The translations under genes were made by a program, and so were the position numbers. Positions 1 to 9,200 of a DNA stretch of 32,805 bases are shown here, one piece after another (the first letter of the stretch is position 1; each line of letters begins with the position of its first letter). The notes beneath the pieces are model-generated. The model worked only from the letters and a program-made list of their open reading frames with translations, did not search any database and had not been told where the DNA came from. Source of the stretch: Temnopleurus reevesii. Taxonomy: Eukaryota > Echinodermata > Echinoidea > Temnopleuroida > Temnopleuridae. Location: assembly GCA_036244855.1 (NCBI GenBank), contig BQKZ01009222.1, positions 1 to 32,805 on the forward strand, in the 5' to 3' direction.

Positions 1-27
1 ATCAGAAACAGAAGAAAATGGTTGAGA
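1..27 (+). CDS. TTC12: TTC12 partial exon at window start
   Basis: The first 27 bases read as the tail of an exon in frame 3 (QKQKKMVE plus one base), followed by the donor GTAAGT at 28-33. The leftover base completes a Lys codon with the two bases opening exon 800, giving MVEK-YVLEANQ. This aligns with human KLQTQVKGYLNQ without a gap. The rest of the exon is absent. It could be the same exon as the TPR exon of block B, whose phase would allow it. Confidence 0.6.
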
Positions 28-3000
28 GTAAGTGAATAAGTCTTAAGATGTATGAATAATATACATGTACAAAGTTTGCTTTGATATTGGCCCCTATCAA
101 AGCCAATTTGTGGTGATCATTTCAAAATAATTGTTGCTATGCCGGGCAAGATAATATGCTTTCCAGGACAATAAAAGGGGATTCATTGAAATTGAAAAAT
201 TACAGTCGATCTTGCCTTAGTCAGAATCGCGTTAGTCAAATAATTGCATCGGTCAAAGGTCTTTTCAAGTCCCCTACATCACATTCTATTGATTTTACCC
301 CTTATAAGTAGAATTTCTCTCAGTCGAAGGTATTTCTTCTGTCCCAATAGATTAGACTTAGGCAAAGTTGAAGGTTTAATAACATTTTTTCCTCTTTTCA
401 GACTATGTATTAGAAGCCCACCAAGCGAGAGCATCAGCTGAAGCAGATATTCTCTTGACTAAGTCAATCTCGCATCAGTAGAATAACTGCATAGGTCAAA
501 GGTCTTTTCAAGTGCCCTATATTCTTTTGATTTTACCCCTTGTAAGTAGAATTTCGTCTTAGTTGGAGTAATTTCTTCAGTCCCAACATATTAGACTTAT
601 GGGATGTTGTTCAAAAGTTGCAATTTATCGGAACGTGCCAATCAAAATCATTGTTTTATGCGCGTCTTGTTAAATGCACATATTGTGCGGAATGAAAATG
701 CGTGTTACAATGTGCAAAGTTACAGTTAATTTGCATTTGATTTTGAACAACAGCCCTTAGGCAAGGTTGGAAGTATGATAAATACTTTTTCATTTTCAGA
801 GTACGTGTTAGAAGCCAACCAGGGGAGAGCATCAGCTGAGGCAGAGGAGGCTGCAAAGGAGACGTTGGAGAGCGGCGATATGCACTCTAAAACTATGACA
901 GATGTATTATCGAAGCTCTGGAGACCAAATCAGAATTTGATGTTCTATGCTGGTGGGATGAGGGTGCTCAAAGAAATGATACATGATGGTATGTAGACTG
1001 GAATTATTTGTCGCTATATTAGGCAAGATAATATGTATTCCAAGATTATGTTTGATGTTTTCTCAAAGCTGTGTAGACCAAACAGAATTTGATGTTCTAT
1101 GCTGGAGGGATGAGGGTGCTCAAGGAAATGATCCACAATGGTAGGTTGACTTGAGTTGTTTGTTGTATGTCAGGCAATATGCATTAAAAAACTATCATGG
1201 ATGTCTTATCAAAACTCTGGAGACCAAATCAAAATTTGATGTTCTATGCAGGAGGAATGAGAGTGTTCAAAGAAATGATACACGATGGAAGTTTGATTTT
1301 AGTTCTTTGTTGCTATGTTTATTAGACTATATGCATTCCAATACTATGAAATCAAAGCTCTGGAGACCTAATCAGAATTTGATGTTCTATGCTGGTGGGA
1401 TGAGGGTACTCAAAGAAATGATACACAATGGTAGGTTGACTGGAATTATTTGTCGCTATATTAGGCAAGATAATATGTATTCCAAGATTATGTTTGATGT
1501 TTTCTCAAAGCTGTGTAAACCAAACAGAATTTGATGTTTTATGCAGGAGGGATGAAGGTGCTCAAAGAAATGATACACAATGGTAGGTTGACTTGTGGTT
1601 TTTTTTTGCTATGTCAGGCAATATGCATTCCAAAACTACACGATGGTAAGTGAATCAATGCAGTTAATGATAATAATAATAATAATAGATGCAATTTATA
1701 TAACGCACATATCCACTCTGCTGAGTGCTCCAGGCGCTTTGCATTATTATTACCCTGGCTTTAGCCTGGCAGCCACCAACGCACTTGGAATTTCAAGGAA
1801 TAGATATTCGTATCAGATATCCATTCACCTTACCTGGGTTGAGTGCAGCATGATGTGGATGAATTTCTTGCTGAAGGATATGAACGCCATGGATGGGAAT
1901 CGAGTCGGCCTAATAACTTTGTTGCTACATCAGGATGCAGGCAAGCCAGTGCTATAACAGATTTATTTTAAAGCAATTGAGACCTATTGAGAAGCTCATC
2001 TTTAACGCCGGTGGGCAGTGAGTGCTCAAAGAAGTGATAAATGTTGTGATTCAAACATTATTTCCAAAGAATTTGATGACTTTGTCGGAACTTAGGGTAA
2101 AATTTATGCATTAACGGACATGTACAAGCGAATCTGGGGAGGAAAGGAAAGTATGTAGTTTAGAGGCGTGTATCATTCAATTCTGAATATTTACGCCAGA
2201 AGAAGAAGAGAGAAATAGGATCGCCATCTTAACGTCTCCATCCGAAAGACGGTATGCGACCAGGCTTCGAACCCACATGCAGGAATTAACCCAAGTCTAT
2301 GACTGTCCCTAACAGCTTGATTTCAGGCGCACGCCACGGCGCCTCAGAGATCGAATCAGGCCGATCAAAATGGACATTTGGTATTCAGCTTCTTATGGTA
2401 GTTACCATTTCTTTACAATGCTTATTGTTTCATCTTGATATTCCAATGTGAATTTGTGATTATCTTGTAATAACTTTTGCTGTTGCTATCTTTTTCTTGC
2501 CAACAGACACGGCCAGGACTCTGTTCAGAACAAACAAAGGATTTGATTTACTGACACAAGCGCATGTTCAAAGGTGAGGTTTTATATTACATCATTGTTG
2601 TTTTATGTAGAATATTGCATCAAAAAGTTACAATGAATTGATATTTTGATAATTTGAATATATATCAGACATAAATTTAGGTAATTTGTCATGGTGATAA
2701 GCTTACTCATGACCATTAAAGTTTATCCTGTCAAGCATAATTAGATTTTCCTACATTTTATAACCTGCAAGGCAAAGAGTTATGACAGGTAGTTTAATGC
2801 AGGTAATTTATACCAATAATCCACACATGAAAAACAATGCATGGTCAGTTTCCTGTGTACATAGGAATCCTTATTTCTGAATATGTACGCGGGAGAAATT
2901 TGCGCTCTTCAAACAAATTTGTCTCTGGGAGGGAAGGCTTGTACTGTATCAGCTCCATTTCTAAGGAATGCTCTCCCACTTGGGATCTGATCAGCAGTCT

Positions 3001-6000
3001 CACTAGAAACCTTTAAAAAACGTATAAAATCCTATTTGTTTTTGTCATATCTTTTTATTAAGATCTGCTGATAATAATGCTTATACTTACACAGAATCAC
3101 AAATCCATACCTACATTAATGAATTCCTTCTGGTGTATAATTTTTTTTTATACCTTTGGCCTTGGAATAGTCTAACTAGATAGATGGCACATTACAAATG
3201 CTGTGATTATTATTGTTCTTATTATTATAAGATTTATATTTCCATGTAATTTTATTAAGAGTGACATCTTTACTTCATTTATCTGTAGGTCAATCTCCAA
3301 GGTGATAGAGGGGAAGAAGAAGCCCGAGTCTACTGAAGTTGTTCATGCTCTGATGGATCTGCTTGTACAAGTCTAAATGCATAGATGGTGCATTACAAAT
3401 GCTGTGATTATTATTATTGTTATTATTATCAGATTGATATTTTCATGTAATTCTAAGGGGGTGTTGTTCAAAAGTTGCAATTGATCATAGGTTGCAGTTG
3501 ATCGAAACGTGCCAATCACAATCATTGTTAAATGCATATACCTTGCGCGATTGAAAATGTGCGTTACAATTTGCAGTTGATTTTTAGCAACACCCCCTAA
3601 GAGTAATATCTTTACTTTATTTATCTGTAGGTCAATCTCTAAGGTGATTGAGGGAAAGAAGAAACCTGAGTCTACTGAAGTCGTTCATGCTCTGATGGAT
3701 CTCCTTGTTCAAGTCTAAATACATAGATGGTGCATTACAAATGCTGTGATTATTATTATTATTATATTTTCCATGTTATTATAAGAGTGACATCTTTATT
3801 TTACAAATCTGTAGGTCAATCTCTAAGGTGATAGAAGGGAAGAAGAAGCCAGAGTCTACTGAAGTTGTTCATGCTCTGATGGATCTCCTTGTTCAAGTCT
3901 AAATACATAGATGGTGCATTACAAATGCTGTGATTAGTATTATTATTATTATATTTTCCATGTTATTATAAGAGTGATATCTTTATTTATCTGTAGGTCC
4001 ATCTCCAAAGTGATAGAGGGGAAGAAGAAGCCTGAGTCTACTGAGGTCGTTCATGCTCTGATGGATCTTCTTGTTCAAGTGGTACTCAAGAATGGTAAGA
4101 TGTTTTTCGGATTTCATCTGTAATAATAATAATAATAACACGTTGCTTATATAGCGCATATCACTGCCATTGCGTCTCTATGCGCAAGTAGGAAATTAAA
4201 GATGCCATTCAATTGGGACAAAGTCATTTATAGTGCTTTTTGAATAGATAGGTTTTCAAGGAGGATTTAAACTTCGGTATTGTGGGTGAGTTTTTTTAAA
4301 TGAGATGGGATATTGTTCCAGAGTGACGGAGCAGCATGAGAAAATGACCGTTCTCCGTAAAACTTTGTATGCACGTTAGGGCACTGTAAGAGGTTTTTCT
4401 GAGCCGATCTGAGATTTCGGGGAGGGTCATACTTCACTAAAGTTTCACATAGGTAGGTAAATCAAACTATTCCTTGTTGCAATGCTGTGGAAATGAATCA
4501 AATTCCAAAGACTGTTCATGTGTATTTACATAGACAGCGGGTAGTAAAGTAGGGTTTTGAATTGTCATCACGCAAGTAACTGAACTGCAAATCAGTTGTA
4601 AATTGTAATCGCATTTTGATTCGCACGTGGTATGCGATTTTAAGAAGGCGCATGTGAAAAAAATGGTTTTGATCGGTGCATTCCAATCAATTGAAACTTT
4701 CGAATGACCTCCCATTAGGTTTATATTATTGGAAGATTTGGATGCTGCAATGTCAGAAAAGATGAATGACCCCAAATTGTATTCTTTTTAGTTTCTGCCT
4801 AAGCTAGCACATGGTAAAGAAGTTTCAAACAAATATTAAAGTGAAAATATTCAGAGTGTTCAGCTTGTTTTTCAAGTATATTCCTAAACATTTATATGGA
4901 AGCATCAATAACCATGTTTTATTTCAATCATTTCTCATTTAGATGAGAACTGCAGAACAGTGGTGGAATCAGAAGGTTTCCCTTCAACGCTCCTTGGACT
5001 GCTTGGCTCAGGTAACTCTGACATATCAAAGCTTTGCATAGCCCTTCTATTGAGAGTCACGGAGAGCTCGTTGTCACGGCAACAGGTCATCACAACGTTT
5101 GATAATGCTAGGTGAGTACATCCTGAGGCAAAGCACTGTTGCTACTTTAGTAAACCTGACATTGGGAAAAAAAGTCCCAGAGAGTTCCTTATTAAGGCAA
5201 CAGGTCATTACAACGTTTGATAAATGCTAGGTGAGTACAGCTTTAGGCAAAGCACTGTTGCTACTTTGGTAAACCTGACATATCAAAGCTCTGGATAGCC
5301 CTTCTATTGAGAGTTACGGAGAGTTCCTTATCGAGACAACAGGTCATCACAACGTTTGATAATACTAGGTGAGTACGCCCTAGGCAAAGCATTGTCATTT
5401 TTTTGTGATATAAAGAGGGTGTTGTTCAAAAGTTTCAATTGATCGCAAGTTGCAGTTGAGCGGAACGTGCCAATCAAAATCATTGTTTCATGTGCATCTT
5501 GTTAAACGCGTAATACTGAAGGTCTGTTAAGTTTGTTTTTAAGGAGTATTGCATTTAATTTTTTTGTATACAAAGATTCTTCTCACTCACATATGTATGC
5601 AATTTTGCCCTGAAAAGAATTATGCTTTTTAGAATCATTTGTCTCTCAATACCTATTGAAGTAATAGTTTCACTATGAAGAATTTGAATATCATTTTTCT
5701 TGTTCCGCTGTCTTTTATTTTCAGCTTGTTAGTTGGATTGCTAACCTACGTACAGACCTCGCAGACTGGATCAGCTGAAGCTGCCAAGGTTCTTAACAAT
5801 CTGGCTCTAGAGAAAAAGTAAGAGAATCTTTTCATTCATAAATTTATATTATTATAGGTTAGAAAAAATCATAAAAATGTTCCTTCCTACATTTATACTG
5901 CGTGATTATTTATCTAATCTGATTGGTCTAATTTATTATATATCTTTTAATTTATTTAGCATGGCTATTCTTTGATATATTGCTTCCTGGTATTTAAAAC

Positions 6001-6417
6001 GTCTGATTTGCTCTCTTTGCTTTTTATAATGGCACAAACATTATTTCTTACTTCAAAGGACCAGAAATTAAACCATAATAAGAGGTTGTAAGCACTTGAA
6101 CTTGCATGCTAATAACCAAGATAAAGATGAAAAGCCAAATTAAGCTGAAGAATAGAAGTGTTCATAGGCCCAATTCTTACGTGGAAATTTACAACAAAAA
6201 AAAGTTGTGTATTTTTCATATGATGCAAATGGGCACTTATTGAATTTTAGTTTTACATACCTCCCTTCCTGCTGTTTCAATGACCATCTTTTCTGATACT
6301 ACCTGTCTGTCTTCCTCTTCTGTTGTCTCTTACGATATGTCTCCCTATTGCAGGTTCATTTCTCAGTTTAGGAATAAAATGACAGAACAGGTGCTTCCAG
6401 CCTTTGAGAAATTCATG
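1..6417 (+). CDS. TTC12: TTC12 homologue, block A: middle exons (out of order)
   Basis: Seven exons (1-27, 800-988, 2507-2573, 3997-4094, 4943-5111, 5725-5817, 6354-6417) join in phase into the linker and first armadillo-like helices of TTC12. Recognisable pieces are YVLEANQGRASAEAE, LMFYAGGMRVLKEMIHD, TARTLFRTNKGFDLLTQ, GFPSTLLGLLGSG, VLNNLALEKK and MTEQVLPAFEKFM. They align with human segments such as IPLFYAGGIEILTEMI and EQTLFRMHNGFSII. In the protein this block belongs after the TPRs, yet it lies upstream of the N-terminal exons here. Its last exon ends in phase 0 and continues without a gap into exon 17883. The block starts mid-exon at base 1, where the TPR exon of block B would end. I infer that it is misplaced by scaffolding. 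Confidence 0.87.
402..450 (+). pseudogene. decayed partial copy of TTC12 exon 800-988 (5' half)
   Basis: After the acceptor-like CTCTTTTCAG the sequence reads YVLEAHQARASAEAD, nearly the first 15 codons of exon 800, then stops matching and has no donor. The flanking intron is also duplicated: 201-400 corresponds to about 461-600 plus 757-799. The second copy is interrupted by a MITE. Confidence 0.75.
600..756 (+). mobile_element. MITE copy 1, TTA target duplication
   Basis: A 157-bp element opens with TGGGATGTTGTTCAAAAGTT and closes with TTTTGAACAACAGCCC, inverted ends of the family seen at five other places here. It is flanked by TTA at 597-599 and 757-759. The duplicated intron segment near 348-360 (ATTAGACTTAGGCAAAG) is the empty site, so the TTA duplication can be read directly. 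The TWA target and G-rich termini suggest a PIF/Harbinger-type non-autonomous element. It has no coding capacity. Confidence 0.85.
800..988 (+). CDS. TTC12: TTC12 exon (linker and first ARM-like helices)
   Basis: Acceptor CATTTTCAG ends at 799 and donor GTATGT starts at 989. The exon opens with 2 bases and ends with 1. It encodes YVLEANQGRASAEAEEAA, an acidic helix, then SKLWRPNQNLMFYAGGMRVL. The FYAGG motif is shared with human TTC12. This copy is intact, while at least five neighbouring copies downstream are not. Confidence 0.9.
1030..1660 (+). repeat. tandem array of decayed copies of exon 800-988 (3' half)
   Basis: Four further copies of the exon's 3' half with intron flank follow the intact exon, with the TGTTCTATGC motif at 1093, 1240, 1383 and (as TGTTTTATGC) 1534, against 941 in the intact exon. 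The spacings are 152, 147, 143 and 151 bp. Donor-like AATG-GTAGGT is kept in copies 1, 3 and 4 but lost in copy 2. Copies 1 and 4 carry a base loss that shifts the frame (AACAGAATTTGATG). A fifth fragment lies at 1615-1660, and another relic of the motif near 1975-2036 (GCCGGTGGG, GTGCTCAAAGAA). The long open frame at 1151-1534 is read-through of these copies, not a gene. Confidence 0.8.
1669..1960 (-). mobile_element. tRNA-Glu-like SINE, degenerate, minus strand
   Basis: On the + strand the element begins with the (ATA)n tail, then ATATAACGC, the CTCCAGGCGCTTTGCATTAT region, CCATTCACCTTACCTGGGTT and GAGTGCAGCATGATG, with TTTCTTGCTGAAGG near its 5' end. These are the body modules of the SINE copies at 10061 and 24016. 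The tRNA head is weak here. Confidence 0.7.
2213..2345 (-). mobile_element. second tRNA-derived SINE type, minus strand
   Basis: Read on the minus strand there is a pol III B box GGTTCGAAGCC (complement of 2263-2273), a GCCGTGGCG-type head near 2335 and a CTTTCGGATGGAGACGTTAA tail. That tail module is widespread in invertebrate SINEs. The sequence differs from the tRNA-Glu-like family elsewhere in the window. It is unlikely to be a functional tRNA: the acceptor arms do not pair. Confidence 0.5.
2507..2573 (+). CDS. TTC12: TTC12 exon
   Basis: Acceptor CCAACAG ends at 2506 and donor GTGAGG starts at 2574. It encodes TARTLFRTNKGFDLLTQAHV with split codons at both ends (GAC before, AGG after). 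It aligns with human EQTLFRMHNGFSIISDNEVV. No duplicate of this short exon was seen. Confidence 0.85.
2886..3072 (+). mobile_element. LINE ORF2 C-terminal relic, plus strand
   Basis: One frame reads NLSLGGKACTVSAPFLRNAL, an in-frame stop, then SAVSLETFKKRIKSYLF. This matches the conserved C-terminal tail of CR1/L2/Jockey-type ORF2 proteins (SVAAPKLWNSLP ... SLxxFKxxLKTYLF). It is a dead 3' fragment inside a TTC12 intron. Confidence 0.6.
3289..3376 (+). pseudogene. copy 1 of TTC12 exon 3997-4094, ends in stop
   Basis: Acceptor ATCTGTAG and the frame SISKVIEGKKKPESTEVV are intact. After CAAGT the sequence departs from the functional exon: it reads GTC TAA and has no donor. The following intron repeats ACATAGATGGTGCATTACAA-like sequence. 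Copies 1 to 3 share this altered end. Confidence 0.8.
3457..3597 (+). mobile_element. MITE copy 2, TAA target duplication
   Basis: A 141-bp element runs from GGGGGTGTTGTTCAAAAGTT to TTTTTAGCAACACCCCC and is flanked by TAA at 3454-3456 and 3598-3600. The equivalent points in neighbouring exon-copy units (ATTAAGAGTGAC, TATAAGAGTGAC) lack it, so the insertion is younger than the local duplications. Confidence 0.88.
3631..3718 (+). pseudogene. copy 2 of TTC12 exon 3997-4094, ends in stop
   Basis: Acceptor TTATCTGTAG leads into the open frame SISKVIEGKKKPESTEVVHA, ending LVQV followed by TAA. It has the same altered 3' end as copy 1. The distance to copy 3 is 184 bp. Confidence 0.8.
3815..3902 (+). 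pseudogene. copy 3 of TTC12 exon 3997-4094, ends in stop
   Basis: It has the acceptor AATCTGTAG, the same open frame and the same CAAGTCTAA end as copies 1 and 2. The distance to the functional exon is 182 bp. The shared end indicates that copies 1-3 multiplied after the 3' end of the exon was lost. Confidence 0.8.
3997..4094 (+). CDS. TTC12: TTC12 exon, functional fourth copy
   Basis: Acceptor ATCTGTAG ends at 3996 and donor GTAAGA starts at 4095. It encodes SISKVIEGKKKPESTEVV, then HALMDLLVQVVLKN. It opens with 1 base (completing AGG) and ends with 1 base (completing GAT). Only this copy keeps the last five codons and a donor, so it is the one expected in the mRNA. Confidence 0.85.
4121..4435 (-). 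mobile_element. LINE 3' end, minus strand, with ATT-repeat tail
   Basis: On the minus strand the reading is YGERSFSHAAPSLWNNIPSH, then after a frameshift KFKSSLKTYLFKKHYK and TGA (complement of 4224-4226). This is the C-terminus of a CR1/L2/Jockey-type ORF2. The 3' UTR ends in GCGCTATATAAGC and an (ATT)n tail. No reverse-transcriptase core remains. Confidence 0.75.
4552..4705 (-). mobile_element. degenerate MITE copy, opposite orientation
   Basis: AACTGCAAATCAGTTGTAAA, the ATTCGCACGTGG core, GAAGGCGCATGTGAAA and TGGTTTTGATCGGTGC follow the same order as the complete reversed copy at 25126-25301. The terminal G/C blocks have decayed, so the boundaries are approximate. Confidence 0.6.
4943..5111 (+). 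CDS. TTC12: TTC12 exon (ARM-like repeat)
   Basis: Acceptor CTCATTTAG ends at 4942 and donor GTGAGT starts at 5112. It encodes ENCRTVVESEGFPSTLLGLL, then DISKLCIALLLRVTESSLSR and QQVITTFDNA. The phases are 2 bases in and 2 out, with the codon completed as AGC by exon 5725. It aligns with human SFALLLHLAQTESGRSLIIN. Two partial copies follow at once. Confidence 0.88.
5160..5369 (+). repeat. two partial copies of the 3' part of exon 4943-5111
   Basis: Donor-type CTAG-GTGAGTAC recurs, with the donor GT at 5112 in the real exon and at 5231 and 5369 in the copies. Copy 2 has an extra base (GATAAATGC) that shifts the frame. Copy 3 (about 5277-5368) is open across DISKLWIALLLRVTESSLSR but has no convincing acceptor. 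The repeated unit includes the intron stretch GCAAAGCACTGTTGCTAC. Confidence 0.8.
5415..5512 (+). mobile_element. MITE copy 3, truncated
   Basis: GAGGGTGTTGTTCAAAAGTT, TTGCAGTTGAGCGGAACGTG and CCAATCAAAATCATTG match the left two thirds of the MITE family. The right end is missing after CTTGTTAAACGCG. Confidence 0.75.
5725..5817 (+). CDS. TTC12: TTC12 exon (ARM-like repeat)
   Basis: Acceptor TTATTTTCAG ends at 5724 and donor GTAAGA starts at 5818. It encodes LLVGLLTYVQTSQTGSAEAA and KVLNNLALEK. It aligns with human [20 protein letters not shown] and FTDLALEER. No duplicate was seen. Confidence 0.88.
6354..6417 (+). CDS. TTC12: TTC12 exon, last of block A
   Basis: Acceptor CTATTGCAG ends at 6353 and donor GTGAGT starts at 6418. 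It encodes FISQFRNKMTEQVLPAFEKF and a final Met, ending in phase 0. The only phase-0 exon that continues the human alignment is 17883. Joined there, the 26 residues from the FEKFM segment to FMGN align with human LTGVL...IMGN without a gap. Confidence 0.85.
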
Positions 6418-7384
6418 GTGAGTTCCCTATCTCTATATAGCATTGGTTTCATAAAGCTGTTCCTAGAGGTACTCACAGGGATGCCAACCTAAAACCATAT
6501 TCTTTGTATTTTACGTTTGGATGAGGGGTACATCACTCAATGGATATGGGTAATAATTCACCACAATGAAATACCACCGTGCATCCACCTGTCAACCTGT
6601 AAGCTTTTATTATTCATGTTACTTTTAGTGTAAAATGAGGTACATTTTTTGCACAATTTGAAAGGTATGTCACCAAGAACCTAAGGCATTTGTCTTGGAT
6701 GGGTCATGAATAGTCAATACCAGTAGACAATAATATCATGTTCTCCATAGAGACAGATGCGATGCCTTTTTAATAGTTTGATGGCGTTCTGCATTCATAA
6801 ACAGGTCTGAGTACCACCTAATGAAATAAGAGAGGATAGAAAAATGGAAAAGTACGGTTTTTGGTTGGCATATCTGTACTCACCACTCTACACATGACTA
6901 GTAACCCATTTATAGGTGCTAACTCATGGACATAGGGGACAATGAGTGAAAGAAATGGTCACCAGTCACCTCTAGTCTAAGAACAGCTGTATGAAACAGG
7001 CACCAAGAAATTAATTATTCAACCTTGTTAGAATGATTGCATCAAATAGCTGTAAACTTGTTATGAATTTTGGCACTGCATATTAGAAAAATGAAATTGT
7101 ATTTTTCATTTTTTGTCTATCATAAAAACTGTTCCCTTTTCTTCAGCTTCAGCTTTTGATCCTTACATAAGCAAAAGGATTTTAAGCAAAATTTTTTATT
7201 TCTCAATGTAACTTAAAAAAGTGCAATTATAGACTTTTTTAAATTCAAATTTGTTATCATTGCCATCATCAGGAATGACTTTACTTTCTCTTAGACACAC
7301 AGTAACTCATCCAAGAAGACCTCCAGGAAGAACAGAGCCATTGATATATCAATGGCTCTGAATGGAGTGCTCCTTCCGTTATTT
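6418..7384 (+). other. TTC12 intron sequence up to a contig join
   Basis: No complete gene was found. It contains AT-rich intron sequence, a short relic of the start of exon 17883 at 7295-7325 (AGTAACTCATCCAAGAAGA after CTCTTAG) and a 28-bp perfect palindrome at 7333-7360. It ends at the single N at 7385. Confidence 0.6.
7333..7360. repeat. 28-bp perfect palindrome
   Basis: The half-site CAGAGCCATTGATA is followed directly by its reverse complement with no spacer. Pairing does not extend convincingly outside the 28 bp. It sits 25 bp before the N at 7385. Confidence 0.85.
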
Positions 7385-7385
7385 N

Positions 7386-7624
7386 GATTGAATGTAAAAA
7401 CACCCCAAGGGGTATTTTGGTGGGGGAGAGTGTAAGGATCGTGTGAAAATAGATCTTGATATCGGTGGGCGATCGACTGAGATCGGGGTGGCGAAAATGG
7501 AGTCTTCTCGCTAAGTGACATATAGTTGTGCTGGAGTTTGTTTGTTGCCAGATTAAAGGTGTTTTTGTTCGTAATTCCTGTCTGATTTCTTATTATTCCT
7601 GTTTGTACACTGGATCCCGTTACA
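7386..7624 (+). mobile_element. probable LTR with upstream polypurine tract
   Basis: A 194-bp stretch (7431-7624) starts TGTAAGGATC and ends GGATCCCGTTACA, giving TGTAA/TTACA ends as in Gypsy-type LTRs. It is preceded at 7420-7430 by GTGGGGGAGAG, a polypurine tract as expected just before a 3' LTR. No coding part of the element is present upstream, because the sequence breaks at the N at 7385. It abuts and truncates the MITE copy that follows. Confidence 0.5.
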
Positions 7625-7783
7625 GTTTCAATTGATCGCAAATTGCAGTTGATCAGAACGTGCCAATAAAAATAATTGTTTCATGCGGGTCTTGTTAAAT
7701 GCGCATACCGTGTGCGAATGAAAATGTGCATTACAATTCACGAAGTTGCACTTTGATTTGCAGTTGATTTTGAGCAACACCCC
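7625..7783 (+). mobile_element. MITE copy 4, left end cut by the LTR
   Basis: GTTTCAATTGATCGCAAATT, CAGAACGTGCCAATAAAAAT and the closing TTTTGAGCAACACCCC match the MITE family. The first ~17 bp of the family are absent at the boundary with the LTR, as expected if the LTR element inserted into the MITE. Confidence 0.75.
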
Positions 7784-7968
7784 TATGTATTATAACGTAT
7801 TGCAGTATTTGCCAAATTGGTCGTAAGATTGTACAATTAAAAATCTTCTGGTCCTACCAGTACCAGTACCACAATTAATTTTTTATCTCAAGTCCCCGAA
7901 AATTCAATTAGCGGTACATCTAAAAATAAACACTCAGTAACAGTTGCAATCTATGTTTATATTCCCAG

Positions 7969-8114
7969 AGTCAGTTGTGAAAGGTGATCTCAAAGTAACT
8001 GAGGAAGTTTCACAGAGGGTCAGATTGGAGAATGAAAAGACCGTCAACCGGACTGTGATCAATCAAGCTGCATTCAATGATACCCCATCCAGCGCTCCTC
8101 AACAACTGATTCAA
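7969..8114 (+). CDS. TTC12: TTC12 exon (N-terminal charged region)
   Basis: Acceptor TATATTCCCAG ends at 7968 and donor GTAAGA starts at 8115. The exon opens with 2 bases and ends in phase 0. It encodes VVKGDLKVTEEVSQRVRLEN, then EKTVNRTVINQAAFNDTPSS. The RVRLENEKTVNRTVI segment aligns with human KAVLETEKRLL...LNKTMI. It is not the first coding exon. Two decayed copies lie downstream. Confidence 0.8.
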
Positions 8115-9159
8115 GTAAGAAAGTATGATGATGATGATGATAATGCCTGGTGATGAAGAAGAAGAAGATGACAAAGGATAGGAAAATGTGAAAGAAGAAG
8201 GAAAATAAGGAGAAGGAGAGATGGAGAAGAAATATAAAAAAGAGGAAGAGGAAGAAGAGAGAAAGAGAAGGTCAGATTAGAGAAAGAAAATGACATTAAC
8301 CAGACTAATCAATCAAGCTGCATTCAAGGATACCCCACCTAGTGCTGCTCAACAAGTGATTCAAGTAAGAAAGTATGATGATGATGATGATGATGATTCA
8401 ATTCAATTCATATTTATTTCATTCAAAAGTAAAAACCACTTTCATTATACAAGGTAAAATATACAAATAGATTCGAATGAGGAGACAGCTAGAAAGAACA
8501 GAGTCTTATGAGATGCTGCCACCAAATAATACATAAAATATTAACCAAGTAACACAATATAAGGAATTTATATATAAAATGATGATGATGATGATGAAGA
8601 AAAAGAAGGGGAGGAGGAGCAGGAGAAGAAGGAGAATAGGAAAATGTGAAAAGAGGATGAATAATAAGGAAAAAAGGAGATAAAGGAGAAAAAGAATGAA
8701 ATTAAAACAGAGGATTAAGAGAGAAAGAAAATGACATTAGAGAATGAGGAAACCGTCGACCGGACTGTAATCAATCAAGCTGCATTCAAGGATATTCCAT
8801 ATTCCAATTTCCATATTTCATGATGATCATGATGATCATGAAGAAGAAGAAGAAGAAGAAGAAGAAGAAGAAGAAGAAGAAGAAGAAGAAGAAGAAGAAG
8901 AAGAAGAAGAAGAAGAAGAAGAAAAAGAAGAAGAAGATGAAGAAGAAGAAGAAGAAGAAGAAGAAGAAGAAGAAGAAGAAGAAGAAAAAGAAGAAGAAGT
9001 AGAAGAGGAAGAAGAAGTAGAAGGAGAAGAAGCAGTAGTAGAAGAAGAAGAAGAAGAAGANGAAGAAGAAGTAGAAGGAGAAGAAGCAGTAGTAGAAGAA
9101 GAAGAAGAAGAAGAAAAAGAAGAAGAAGTAGAAGAAGAAGTAGTAGAAGAAGAAGAAGA

Positions 9160-9200
<41 letters not shown>

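Noticed and set aside
1..27. Reading the first exon fragment in frame 1 (IRNRRKWLR)
   Set aside because: The donor GT is at 28-29, so the exon ends at 27 and only frame 3 gives the phase needed by exon 800.
1151..1534. 127-codon open frame on +
   Set aside because: It reads through three decayed tandem exon copies and their introns; pieces such as LWRPNQNLMFYAGGM belong to TTC12 exon copies.
6280..6492. 70-codon open frame starting MTIFSDTT
   Set aside because: Only 6354-6417 is coding, as a TTC12 exon with clear splice sites; the rest is intron.
7291..7641. 116-codon minus-strand open frame
   Set aside because: It crosses the N at 7385 and the probable LTR; no conserved motif is seen.
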